Made by a program: the position numbers and the translations under genes. The notes under the pieces were generated by a model. It searched no databases and was not told the DNA's origin. It saw nothing but the letters and a program-made list of their open reading frames with translations. Positions 43,942 to 54,794 of a stretch of DNA of 64,000 nt are shown here, piece by piece; positions within the stretch are counted from its first letter, which is position 1; every line of letters begins with the position of its first letter. The DNA lies in the NCBI GenBank assembly GCA_004835665.1, contig RBKR01000023.1, positions 868,001-932,000 of the forward strand, written 5' to 3'. This DNA is from Phoma sp. XZ068 (Eukaryota; Ascomycota; Dothideomycetes; Pleosporales; Didymellaceae).

Positions 43942-44491
43942 GAGTACGTTCTGAGCCTTCTGATATCGGGTAGTTTGAGGTCGAGTTTGAATAAAAAAAA
44001 CCAGTCACTCGTTTACAGTGCGGACAAGTTGATCAGCTCGTGACCTCTATGCTCCGCTGTGTTGAGATATGGTCGATGATGATAACTGATGTATAGTTCC
44101 TCGTGGCGAGGATGCTCGTATATTTTGAAGGTCATATCCATTCCATACATGGTCAAGAATAGGCATGGCAACATGGTAAAGTGTGGGGTGCTTTGCGCTC
44201 GACATTTACAACTACGCAACTACACTCTAAATAATACGCCGTCAACGCCAAATCCTAACCGCCTCTTACTAGAACGAAAGTACTATGCAAAACTCCGCCG
44301 CTTATGCTGATGCAGATCAGACTTTTGAGAAAAGAGGGTATATCTCATCAAATCGCTCGCTCGCTCGCTCGTCCAAGAATGTCGTACTGATGCACACCAG
44401 GAATGCACAAGAGCCAGGCGGTCGGGTGCATTCCGGCTCACGACAACACTGCAAACCCTTCTCTTCGTCTTGTTTATCAACCGACCATTGC
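43942..44491. other. Intergenic, convergent 3' ends
   Basis: 550 bases between converging genes. It contains a short CGCT tetranucleotide run at about 44353-44372. Nothing else was seen. Confidence 0.5.
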
Positions 44492-46692
44492 TCATGCCAG
44501 AGGAGGCACAGCATTCAACACCCTCGCAACATCACTCGGCGCCATCTGGCTGTTCTGCAGACTGCGGACCTGGCTACCCTTACGCAGCCGTTGCAGGCCG
44601 AGTGCAAGTTTCCAGCTCTCAGACTCGTCGATGAGGAAGACATACTTCTTGCCATCGGCATCGCGGACCGAAGCGCGGAGGATGTGTAGACCTTTCGATG
44701 GTTGAGTACCGGTCTGTAGGTGATGTCAGTACGTGGTTCGCTCAAAACAGAAACGGAGAGAAAGGTAATGCTTACCTCAACCAACTTCAGCGTCCAAGCC
44801 TTCACATCCCATTCGCGCTGCGGTATGTTGCGTACGTCGTCGTCGATGAAGAGACCCTCGGACTGGACCTTCAATATCAGCCCATCGGTTACCTTGCCGA
44901 CACTGGCCACCAGCTGCGCCACCGGCTTAGGGAAGAGATCGTTGAATAAATATACGGCTTTGATGACGATCTTGTTTGGATCAGCTGTGGAGTACGGTCC
45001 TCGTTGAGACGGTGGTGGTGTCGTTCGCGAGGTAGAAATCGATTCAGCGTAGGAGGATTCTGAGTAGGCGGAGGATATATGCGAGCGTGATGCGCTGGAT
45101 CTTGCCTCGGTGCCGAAGTAGGTTTTGGCAGTGGGCTTCTCGTATGGTTTCTTGGATGTAACGGTAGCTTTGATGGGCGAAGACTGTGTGGAGGTGACAG
45201 ATGGTGATGGTATGGGCGGGCTCCGAGCACCTGCGTATGGGTCAAGGCGCTCGCCACCACCGATACCACCATATGTTGTGGATCTCCGACCTGCAGTGGG
45301 ATCTGGTATCGCAGCAGCTTCTTCTGCCTTGATCTTCTCGGCTTCGGCTTTGAGTCGCGCTTCTCGGTCGCGCTGGGCTCGCTCTCGTGCAGCCTTGAGC
45401 CGTTCAGCTCGCTCAGCGTCAGCCTTCGCCTTGAGTGCAGCCGCCTCTGCAGCCGCTTTCTCCTTTGCTGCAGCCGCTTCCGCGGCAGCCTTCTCGTCTT
45501 CAGCTTTCCGGGCTGCTTCTTCGGCTGCCTTGGCCCTTTGTTCAGCCTCGAGCTTCTCGCGGATCTCCTTCTCGATGGCTGCTCTCGCCGCAGCTTCACG
45601 AGCCTCACGTTCGGCGTCTTCTTTCTCTCGTTGCTCTTGTAGCTTTCTCGCCTTTTCTTTTGCAAGCCTTTCGCGAGCCTCGCGCTCGCGCTGTTCTCGT
45701 TCGCGCATCCTCATCTTCTCCCACTTCTCCTTCTCTGCCTTGGCTCGAGCCTGCTTTGCAGCCTCCTCTTTGGCCTTCTCTTCCTCTTCTCGCTTCTTTC
45801 TTGCCTCCTCTGCTCTCTTGAGTTCTTCCCACGCTGCCTTCCGGGCCACTTCATCTGCTATCTTCTTGGCTTCCTCCGCGAGTTTCCGTGCTTCTTCTTC
45901 ACGCTTTCGCTTCGCCTCCTCTGCCTGTCTCCGTTGTGCCTCTGATTGTCTGCGCTCTTCTTCGTCTCGTCTCCGTTTCTCCTCTTCTGCCCGTTTACGT
46001 TCTGCCTCCTTCTTTCGCTTCGCCTCGTCTTCCTTCCTCTGCTCCTCTTCAGCGCGTTTGCGCTCCTCCTCAGCTTTGGCCTGTTCTTTCTTAAATGTTG
46101 ACTCGGCGTCGTCTGGAGATGGTGTTGACGCACCATGTTGTTGATATCCACCCCAGCCTCCTTGGGCACCCTGCGGTGGAACACCACCAGCACCAGGAAA
46201 GCCCCCGTTCGGCGGCGGCGGGGCCCGCTGGTAGCCAGCACCTGCACCTGATGCCCCAGCTCCAGCACCGGCTCCTGCCCCAGTTTCGGGTCCACTGCCT
46301 GACCCAAAAGAATTGAACTTGCCAGATCCTGTTGTCTGGCCAAAGACCCAGCCAGCAATACCAACGAGGACCACTAGCAGAATAACGCCATTGCCGCCTG
46401 ATGACACGCCCTGGGTAACCAGCTGGCAGTATTGCTTGACTTGAGGCTCAATGGTCTTCCACACGGCGATGCTGGCAATGGTGCTGGCTATGCCTGCGAG
46501 AAAGCTGTTGCGCTGCACCTGGAGGCTTGGGAGGTACACGAAACCCCCGCCTGAGGAGTGGGGTGGTATGATGAAGATGTCGTAGTTCCCTGGAGGCAGG
46601 CCGCCACTTCCGCTGCCCGGGGGAGCATGGCTACCTCCTGTCGTCTTGGGGTTCTCGCCATGTTTTGGCGGCGGTGGAGGAGGGCCGTCCAT
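44492..46692 (-). CDS. Large charged coiled-coil protein with one membrane helix, unknown function
   Basis: Exons 46692-44776 and 44713-44492 give 712 residues; the intron (GTAAGC...CTACAG) joins LKLVE to TGTQPSKGLHILRASVRDADG. The N terminus is Pro/Gly-rich, followed by an amphipathic FLAGIASTIASIAVWKTI stretch and a clear membrane helix GVILLVVLVGIAGWVFG at about residue 105-121. A Gly/Ala-rich linker leads to roughly 270 residues of almost pure Glu/Lys/Arg/Ala (about 205-480), a long charged single helix or coiled coil. The C-terminal 170 residues look folded: KIVIKAVYLFNDLFPKPVAQLVASVGKVTDGLIL, EWDVKAWTLKLVE, KYVFLIDESESWKLALGLQRL. I do not know this domain. The exon 2 reading (ends AVPPLA) is well supported because it restores a regular globular pattern. 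Confidence 0.75.
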
Positions 46693-49600
46693 GACGGTGT
46701 GTGCCCGTCAGGGCGAGGCTGACGTTTACTGCAAGTGTTTCGTGCGGGGGATAGTCGAGGTGGGCGGACCTGGTTACTCAGAGCGTTCGGCGGTGTGTGC
46801 GAGTGTAGGGGTGCGTTGGCAGCAGACCATCAGCGGGGCTGAATCCAGAGTTGTGGGCGGGACCGTAGATGTAATGACAGTCAGAACCCCATAAAAAGCA
46901 ATTGTATGGGATCAAACGTTAAACTGTGTCCAGAACAGGGTCAGGCACGAGTACAGATTTTGTGGTGCGAGCTGCACTTTCCGCGGCGTCGCTCTGTTTA
47001 CTTTTGTCCGTGCACTTTATTAGCGCGGGTGCGGGCCGCCATGCATCCAGCGTCATCCCCATGCTCCATGGACCAGTCATCGTGTAGCACGCTGAATTTT
47101 GTCAAACAACGCGCCCCATTCGCTGCATTGCCCTTTTTTCAATTCGAGCTGATGGATGCTCGCACAATATGTCTTGATACTGGCACAGCAGCGGGGTTGT
47201 GTTCGTCCACTCAACACGCCAAAACAACACGTCATGCGCGAGGCAACGCCGTTCACGAGCTGATAGCTGCTGCAGCAATGCCTCTCAATTTGGCCGAATT
47301 CAGAAGCTCCTCAAGGCGTGATTCGACCCAGCACGCTGCATGAGCACGCGGCAATTCTTTATTCGCCCAGGTGTGTGAATTGTGGGGTTGGGAAAGCGAA
47401 GTCGCCCCACTGGAGCATTGTTTGGGTCTCCGCGCAGCGCGGTCCGCAGCGCTGTCAACCAAACATTGAGTTATCACGGTGCGACTGGTACTCTGCCATC
47501 TCGGCTGGAGATGCCAAGGCCATTTTAGACCCTGTGAAGCCCTTCAAAGGAGGCAGGTAGCACACGATAGAATTTCATGGCGGCTGCATTGTCAGCACAG
47601 GGGCTGGAGTGCTCGATCCTCAACGACATCTCTTGTCGTTGCCCAAATCGTTGCTTCTCCTACATTGGATGGATTGCTGTTGACCCCTCTTCTTGATGAG
47701 CTTCCGCCTGATTGATGTCCTGGTACTGAGACGGAGTCCTTTGCAGACAATACAAGCCTCAGTAGGATGGAAGGAATTCAATACGTTTTGCAGGCCGGCT
47801 GCAAAAAGGTGTAAGAAAGGCCATATCAACGATCTACAGCTGTCGGGAACATCCTTTAGATGCGCTAAGAGCCATTAGGTTTGTCCTTTTATGATGTATT
47901 GTTTCGTCGAATCGTCACTAAGACATCACAATCATCTACCCCAGAGAACTCTCTTTGCAGGTACAGCAGGTTCTGGCCGATCTGTCGATCTCAGATGGTA
48001 GCGGGGTGTATTGACTGGAACCATGCACCGCTTGTTGATATCAGCGAAGGCTCCTGAACAGGCGGGGTTTTGATTTCTGCAGTAGGCTTCGGCTTCTTGC
48101 GCTACATTTGCATGCTGTGGGTTCCTCCTTGCCTCAATGTTCATACGCTGCCTTCAGTCCGTGTAGAAATGATACCGAAAGCTACAGCTGCATCTTCCCT
48201 TGCCCAGTGGAGTTCATGACGTTCTAGCACTGCGGGCGTGCGAAAAATCTCAGCGACGTGGTACTTTTGCTACATTTTCTCAAGGCAAATATTTTACCAT
48301 CGTGCTTCGAGAACACTGGGAATTTGGAATTGATCCTTCTCTTTTAGCTAAACAGCCACTATAACATGGCATCAAGGTATATTTTGTGGATACGTCCTGC
48401 TCACGAGGACACCACGCGGAAAAGTCGGGCTGGAGGTGAGGCGTCTGCACATCACGCCCACCTTTCCGACCGATGCCTGGGTAACGACTTATTGCCCATC
48501 GATGTTGAGGGCGGCAGTGCGATCGAAATTCACATAGGCTCGCCGCGGATGTTGAAATGCCAGCCAGCCAATGGAATGACCGGCTTCCATCTCCTGGCAG
48601 ATAGACCTCCTTAATCAAATTACCATGTCAACCAGGAAACCGCTGGCCTTTTCAACGTGTTGTTATTAACACCATCGAGGAACCCTTGCAACAGGCTCTG
48701 CCCGTTGAGTCTGTGGATCGCATTAGTCATTGCAACGTAGGCATTGCACTGCAATGTGAGTCGGTACTTAGCACAGGAGAAGTGCTCTGCGAACCGTGCT
48801 CGACCAGACGCCGGATGCACACCGGAGCCGGTCCAGCCTTCAAACGTCTCTCATCGAGGACCGAGCCGCCGACGAGTGGGAACGCGACCCGGTCTCGCTG
48901 TCAACGCATTGGCCCAGCTAGGTTTGTATACATCGGGCATGGCTAATGTGGATGAAGCTTAACGCGACGGTTTTTCTGGAATGCACAGAGCAGCCAGTGT
49001 ACAAGACGCGTTGTGGCCATCCAAAATCGATGGCCAGGGTGCCACAAGCAGGTGGGTGAGGTGGTTTTTGTTTTGGCAGTGGTGAAGGGAGGTTGCTTTG
49101 TCTCGTTGCCGTTCTCACGACTACAATAGACGCGCGACGGCACCGTTTGGCGGCTGCTTGCTTTTCAACGCGCCCCTCGCAGCGCTGTTCACGTTCTGGC
49201 CTTCCAGGAGAGGTGATCGTGCCCTTTTCGCCGTGGTGCATGCGCAGGGCTGCGTCCCGAAATTAAGCAGGGTATCTCTGGGCCAAGCACGAATCACAGC
49301 GCCCAGGCGGTCAGAGCTGCCTCCCTTCTCGCCCGCACAACATCTCCTGCGCGTCGACAGCTCGCAGGACTCACGGCAATCTCAGCTACTGGACGCTGGG
49401 CAGAGTGCGCTGCAGAGTTGTTCGGTCGCTATCGTTCACTTGTGTCTCTTTACTTTCGCCGTTTGCTTTTTCTAATTCGTGCGACCAGCAGCTGCAGCGA
49501 TCTGGCTTGCGTCCCGGCCTCGTGCATGCAACCCCCCTCTTAATCCTCCGCGCCTCCTCACCTGCTGAGCCCGCCTTCTATTCCCCCTTCTCCACGACCG

Positions 49601-49822
49601 CCGCAGCCAACGCCTCGAGGGTCGCTCCCGGTCCCGCCGCTGTCGCCAGCACAGCGTTTCTTAGCACCGTCATCCCAGGCAAGCGCCTCGCCTCGTTTCT
49701 GTGTCCGAAACATTTCCCTACGTCGTCATCGCAACCACCACCTGACTCGCCCACCACACACTACTTGAACGCTCGCCAGAGCCGCCTCGCTGCCTTCTCG
49801 CCCGCAGCCAGCAGCCCCTCCT
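46693..49822. other. Long intergenic stretch
   Basis: About 3.1 kb between divergent genes. The left end is the promoter of the coiled-coil gene. The right end (about 49480-49820) is CT/CC-rich with many short frames, consistent with a long leader and promoter of the TeaR-like gene. In the middle I found no gene, tRNA, LTR or long repeat on either strand. Confidence 0.5.
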
Positions 49823-51689
49823 ATGGCTGCCCTTGCGTCGTCGCGCCAAGCCCCGCCAGTCCAACAGTTGACGCCGCCCAGCAGCTCGCACGGCGCAGGA
49901 GCATCGTGGGACTTTGCTGTGCCACTAGACGGTTCGGTGCGTGTGCCCTTTCTTCTCTTCCTTTTGCGTCACCGTGGCACATGATTTTGGGTCAGGGATC
50001 GCCGCTACTCGCACTACTGCGGCTGTCAATGATGCATGACAGTAGCGCGAACTCAATCCTAGGCCGCCCAAAACCAAGACCGCGCTTTTTTTCTTGCCAA
50101 ACAACAAACAATATGAAACGTTGCTGACAGCTTTTCAGAGGCAGTCCTACGACCAGGAAGCCTTCATGTCTGGCCATTCAGCGCCCGCGTACGCCAACCG
50201 CCAACCGCATACCTCGCAAGCCAATGGCTTCGTGAAGCCTGTTCGCTCGACCACCTGGGAGTCGCAGGGCCAGTATGAGGACGACAGGCCGATCCAAGCT
50301 TCAGGACGTGCAAGCTCACTGCACAAGAAGTCAAGTCGAGACATGAATGCCAGCTCTGAGCAAGACGGCTACGTCAAGAGTACCAAAGGCAAGATGGGAC
50401 CTCCAGCATCAGTCAGGGGCCGCGGTGCGAAGAAGTCTGCCAGCGGGAGCCCTGTCGATCCGGAAGCAGACCAGAGCAACTGGATACACCGAGACAAGCT
50501 GAAGGAGATTGAGATCAGGGAGATGGAGGAAGCTGGTTTCAGGGTTGGGCGCACGAGCAGATCGAACAGCCGGTCACAGAGTGCCACACGAAAGGCACGA
50601 GACCGCACCAACTCTGAGCTCGCTGAGGCAGGCGATGACCGCTACGAAAGACGCGTAGTGTCTCCCATACCCGCCGAAGACGAGGATGCCATGAACGCGC
50701 AATATCATGCATGGAGTCCAACGAGTGGCGAGTACCCCGAGATGCAACCCCCGTCGCGCACGAACCACACCGTGAGGCCTAGTACGTCTCGCATTCCTCT
50801 GCCGAAGACGAGTGGCATACCTGTACCGACATCAGTTGCAGATCGAGACGCGCCATTGCCGCGGTCACGAACGGGCAGTGCCAACTGGAATGGAGACATT
50901 GCTGCTGCTGGTGCGCGAGTACGCAGCGGAAGTATAGGTAGCCAGGTACTTCTCGACGACTACACAGACGAGAGAAAGCATGGCCATACCCGCAACAACT
51001 CCTCTTCAGCCAGCGCATCCTCCATGAAGCAACCTCCCAGATCGCCGGTCAAGGCGAAGGCACCCAGCAAGTCAACTGCTACGGGCTCAAGAAAGACCAG
51101 CAACACATCGCGTACTACGTCCAAGTCGAGACAGGTTTCGGGTGCAAACAAAAGGCCGGGCACAAGCGGAAACGCTGTCGCACGCCCGGTCACCGCCCAC
51201 CGACCTGAAGGAGAAGCACCGTGGATTGCGACCATGTACAAGCCTGACCCACGTCTGCCGCCAGACCAGCAGATCATTCCTACCCACGCAAAGCGAATGC
51301 AGCAGGAGCAGTGGGAGAATGAGGGCCGAGTTGGATCTATGTATGACACCGACTTCCGACTGCTCAACACGGAAGAAGAGATGGGAACTCAGCGCCTGTC
51401 CCAGATCGACCCTATTGCTCTTGAGAATGAGAGGAATGAGAGGAAGAGCGGTCAGTGGCCTCTCAGCTCGGACAAACAGTCGGATGAGAAGCTTGAGCCC
51501 AGTGCCGACAAGTCTCCAGCCATGGAGCAACAGCCTCAGTTCAAGCTCACGCCCACGATCCCCCAAAGCCCTCGTGTGCCTTCACCAAACCCAACATCAG
51601 CACGTAATGAGAAGCCCACAACCACCCGACTTCCGGAGCCGACCGAAGAGATGCCCGAGAAGAAGGGCAAATGCTGCATCGTCATGTAG
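49823..51689 (+). CDS. CaaX-prenylated cell-end marker receptor (TeaR/Mod5-like)
   Basis: Probable plasma-membrane anchor for the kelch-repeat polarity protein TeaA at hyphal tips. Exons 49823-49936 and 50139-51689 give 554 residues. Exon 1 (MAALASSRQAPPVQQLTPPS ... WDFAVPLDGS) joins RQSYDQEAFMSGHSAPAY through a 202-base intron with a GTGCGT donor and TTTTCAG acceptor. The protein is mostly disordered: Ser/Arg/Thr-rich, with basic repeats. Two islands look conserved: DKLKEIEIREMEEAGFRVGR, and APWIATMYKPDPRLPPDQQI followed by PTHAKRMQQEQWENEGRVG. The last four residues CIVM form a CaaX box preceded by a second Cys and a KKGKC basic patch, as in Mod5/TeaR. The ORF before exon 2 lacks an ATG, which supports the upstream exon. 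Identity as TeaR rests on the conserved island and CaaX box. Confidence 0.75.
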
Positions 51690-52344
51690 CATCCATCCTT
51701 GCATATACCCATTTCCTTCCATATTCCAGACATACAGCACACCACATCGTTTCCTTCATGTACATGGCGTTTCAGCGCAGGGTGGCTATACCTTTTGCCT
51801 TATTTTCTCCATCCACTCTGTATTACCGGGCTCATAGCGTACAGCGACCCACTTAGTTTCTTTTCGAGTGTCATTTCCGATGGTAGTACGTTTACATCTG
51901 GTGTTTGCATTTCTAGATATAGCACCGCGTCAAGATGCACGCATTCAACGACTCGCTGTCGACGAGCACCGCTTTGCTGTTGTCTGTAGAGGCAGGCTGG
52001 CGTGATCTTTATTTATTTTTTAGGAGCTAGGAGCCTGTGGGCGAACGGAGCAGGAGCTTATATGAGATATGGGCGAAAAGCAGCTGCGGCTGGCCCAGAG
52101 CTGAACAGATTGAGCTACGTGAGTGACGGTGCGTAGACAGAATGAACCATCTTTGAGATTGCGTGTGCTTGCCTCCCACGTGTGACCTTTTCAGCGCGCT
52201 TGATACAATTACCTACACCTGTGGCTTAGTCAGGCTCGGGGGTGGTCGCTCCAACATTTTGCCGAATAGCAACTGCAAGCTGACGACCCCACTCACCGCC
52301 AAACAGCATATCTGTACCCGCCTACGTCACCTGCGACCGCGTGA
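51690..52344. other. Intergenic
   Basis: About 650 bases with the TeaR-like 3' end and the BAG-gene upstream region. A candidate small upstream exon (ATG near 52061, GTGAGT donor near 52119) does not match the phase of the BAG frame. Confidence 0.4.
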
Positions 52345-53643
52345 ACAGCCCTGCTTCGCTTGCGGGACTGCACTCGGCACCCATCCACCGTGGCGTCGAT
52401 CAACACCTTCGTCGACGACGTGAAGAAGTCCTTCTACTTCTTCAAGAACCATCCAGCACTGTCGACAACGGTCCCTCCGATTCACGTGGACGAGAACACG
52501 GACACGCTCACCAAGATTATACATAGCCTGCGTGTCGCCGAGATTGCAGACTTTGTCACGCACCCCCGCTTCGACGACGCCGCGTACCTCACCACGCTTG
52601 CCATCGGCCTCGCTGCAGTCTTCGTCGCCATGTCGTGGTTCTCTCGCGCCGGCGGCAGCTGGGGCGGACGCTTCTCGCCGTTTGGCCGCCCCGGCGCCTC
52701 GCCCAACTCGGGCGTCGTGAACGACTCGGACTTCTCGTACATCACGAACGAAGACCTGCGGAAGAACAACGGGACCGCGCCCGAGATTGTCGACTGGGAC
52801 GACAAGAACCCGGAGCGCGAGACGGACGTGGTCGTCTTCAAGGAGAAGCGCACACACTACCCAACCCACTTCCCCGCCCACAGCATACGCGACGGCGACC
52901 TGCGCATCGGCACCGTCAGGCAGGCCGCCGCGAAGAAGCTCGGCATCGACGACGCCCGCCGGATACGCATGTTCCACAAGGGCCGCAACCTCAAGTTCGA
53001 CGACCGCACCGCCCGCGAAGAAGGCCTCCGCGGCGACGGCACAGGCAGCGAGATCCTCGTCACCGTCGGCGAAGCCCCCGCCGGCGGCCTCGCCCCAGGT
53101 GCAGACGAGCCCGCCCCGCAGTGGAGCGACAACGACTCCGACTCGGGCTCCGTCGACTCGGGCGCAAACTCCAAGAAGAAGTCGCGGAAACGCGGCGGCA
53201 GAAAGGGCAAGAAGAAGGGCCCAGCACCCACCTCCGGCTCCTCAACACCAGGCTACTCCTCCGCCGCCCCAGCAGGCGCCGAATACCTCCCCATCCCCGC
53301 CCACATCGGCGGCCCGCGCCCCTCCTCCGCACCCCCTCAACCCAAGCCTGCGCCCGTACCGGTATCGGCAACCGGCAAACTCGCCGCCATCGCGAGCAAG
53401 TTCCACACCGAGTTTGTCCCGCTGTGCGTGCAGTTCATGGCCAACCCGCCCGCCGACAAGGCCAAGCGCGACTTCGAGTACAAGAAACTCAGCGAGACGA
53501 TCCTGACGCAGATTATCTTCAAGCTGGACGGCGTCGAGACCGAGGGCGATCCCGAGGCAAGGGCGCAGCGGAAGGCGTTGGTGAAAGAAGTGCAGGGTAT
53601 GTTGGGGAAGTTGGATGAGGCAGGGAAGGCGGCGAATTTGTGA
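52345..53643 (+). CDS. BAG-domain Hsp70 co-chaperone with ubiquitin-like region (5' end unresolved)
   Basis: BAG proteins bind the Hsp70 ATPase domain and promote nucleotide release. The frame is open from the TGA at 52342-52344 to 53643. There is no ATG before residue VAMSW, well inside conserved-looking sequence, so initiation is at a near-cognate codon (CTG 52351, TTG 52360 or GTG 52390) or in an unseen upstream exon. From GTG 52390 the protein would be 417 residues. Features in order: SINTFVDDVKKSFYFFKNHP; a membrane helix YLTTLAIGLAAVFVAMSWF near residue 60; a ubiquitin-like block (VVVFKEKRTHYPTHFPAH ... RRIRMFHKGRNLKFDDRT ... EILVTVGE); a Lys/Arg cluster KKKSRKRGGRKGKKKG; a Pro-rich linker; and a C-terminal BAG helix bundle from IASKFHTEFVPLCVQFMANP to the end. 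The order resembles yeast Snl1/fission-yeast Bag102 membrane BAG proteins. Confidence 0.82.
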   Translation, partial: TALLRLRDCTRHPSTVASINTFVDDVKKSFYFFKNHPALSTTVPPIHVDENTDTLTKIIHSLRVAEIADFVTHPRFDDAAYLTTLAIGLAAVFVAMSWFSRAGGSWGGRFSPFGRPGASPNSGVVNDSDFSYITNEDLRKNNGTAPEIVDWDDKNPERETDVVVFKEKRTHYPTHFPAHSIRDGDLRIGTVRQAAAKKLGIDDARRIRMFHKGRNLKFDDRTAREEGLRGDGTGSEILVTVGEAPAGGLAPGADEPAPQWSDNDSDSGSVDSGANSKKKSRKRGGRKGKKKGPAPTSGSSTPGYSSAAPAGAEYLPIPAHIGGPRPSSAPPQPKPAPVPVSATGKLAAIASKFHTEFVPLCVQFMANPPADKAKRDFEYKKLSETILTQIIFKLDGVETEGDPEARAQRKALVKEVQGMLGKLDEAGKAANL

Positions 53644-54794
53644 TTGTAGATATGGGTCGTGAGGTTGATAGGTATAGGGGGTGAATAGACTGAGCAACGT
53701 CGTGTGAGGTATAGATTCTCTGTTCACACAACCTGAGATGAGACAAGGCAAATGTATATTAGGGAATAACACTCATCCAGACCCAATCTAAACCCAACCC
53801 TAAAACTTCACACGTTCACCATTTACAGAATAAAGATGGAACTTCTGAGCGAGCTCTATAACACTGTTATATTCCCCTACTAGCATCACTTAAATACATA
53901 GAAGTGCAGTATGCAACCTCCCTCCTACTTTAAAAACAAGTAAAAGTAAAGTCCAGAAGTCCATTCACACTGCCGTCACCGTCTCCAGCCCAAGCGAGTA
54001 CAATTCAACACACAACATGTCGATAGTAGAAGATCACATGAGTATTATCTAAAATAAGACAGTGAGCGTAGCTATGTCTGAGTAAGGCGTTGGTGAGTTA
54101 ATTAGTGGGTTAATTGAATTAATACTAATATATATACTTATAGGTTGTATTTTAGGTTGGTTTCGGGAGGGAAGTGGTTTCGTACTACGCTTACTGCCTA
54201 CGGGGAAAACGAATTGAGGATGAGGAGAGTAGACTATTGAGAGTTGAACAAGAGAGGTAAGATTAATGTCGGACTACCGTGCGAGTGTGGAAGGACCGAA
54301 TTGCAAAGTGCGTGGTGCTGACTTCTGATTTCCCGGTTCTCACTCCTGGTCGCTGGGTGCGTAGTATTGGGACGAGAAGGTAGGTGGAGCTGGGCTGGTT
54401 CAATCGGGCCCCAGGAATGACGTGGGCTGATGTGGGCAATCTTGGCTGCAGCCTTTTAGCTGGTCGGATTTGACTATCTACCACTGGTACACCTCAGATT
54501 CGAAGTATACTGACTTGCGGAAGAGCGTAGACATGCATTCTATGCATTACGCGAGCAATGTAGCCCCCGGCCTGACTAGTAGTTACTTTTTAGTTCGATG
54601 AAGTATGCTTCTTTAGTATCGCACTCACCGCTGAATACCTCATGTCGTTCGGGGAGTTCAACGAAGTCTATATGGCCGCAATGCTTCGAAGTTTCGGAAG
54701 CGGTTCGTGCGTTGGCTATGGGCGGGACATGTAGAACAAGATTTCTTTTTTCTACCTGCGTATGAGCTCCTGTGTGGAAAGGTAGCGTTGATTG
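53644..54794. other. Intergenic, convergent 3' ends, partly AT-rich
   Basis: 1.15 kb. The segment around 54090-54150 is AT-rich with TAATATATATA-type sequence. No gene or terminal repeats were recognised. Confidence 0.45.

Noticed and set aside
45125..46144. 339-codon Ser/Ala-rich frame on the plus strand
   Set aside because: Antisense of the Glu/Lys-rich coiled coil; GAG/AAG codons read as CTC/CTT and TCT-type Ser in reverse.
49405..50127. 240-codon plus-strand frame
   Set aside because: Lies over the leader, exon 1 and intron 1 of the TeaR-like gene in another frame, with no recognisable domain.
52635..53618. 327-codon Arg/Pro-rich frame
   Set aside because: Alternate-frame shadow of the BAG-domain gene; GC-rich codons keep it open.
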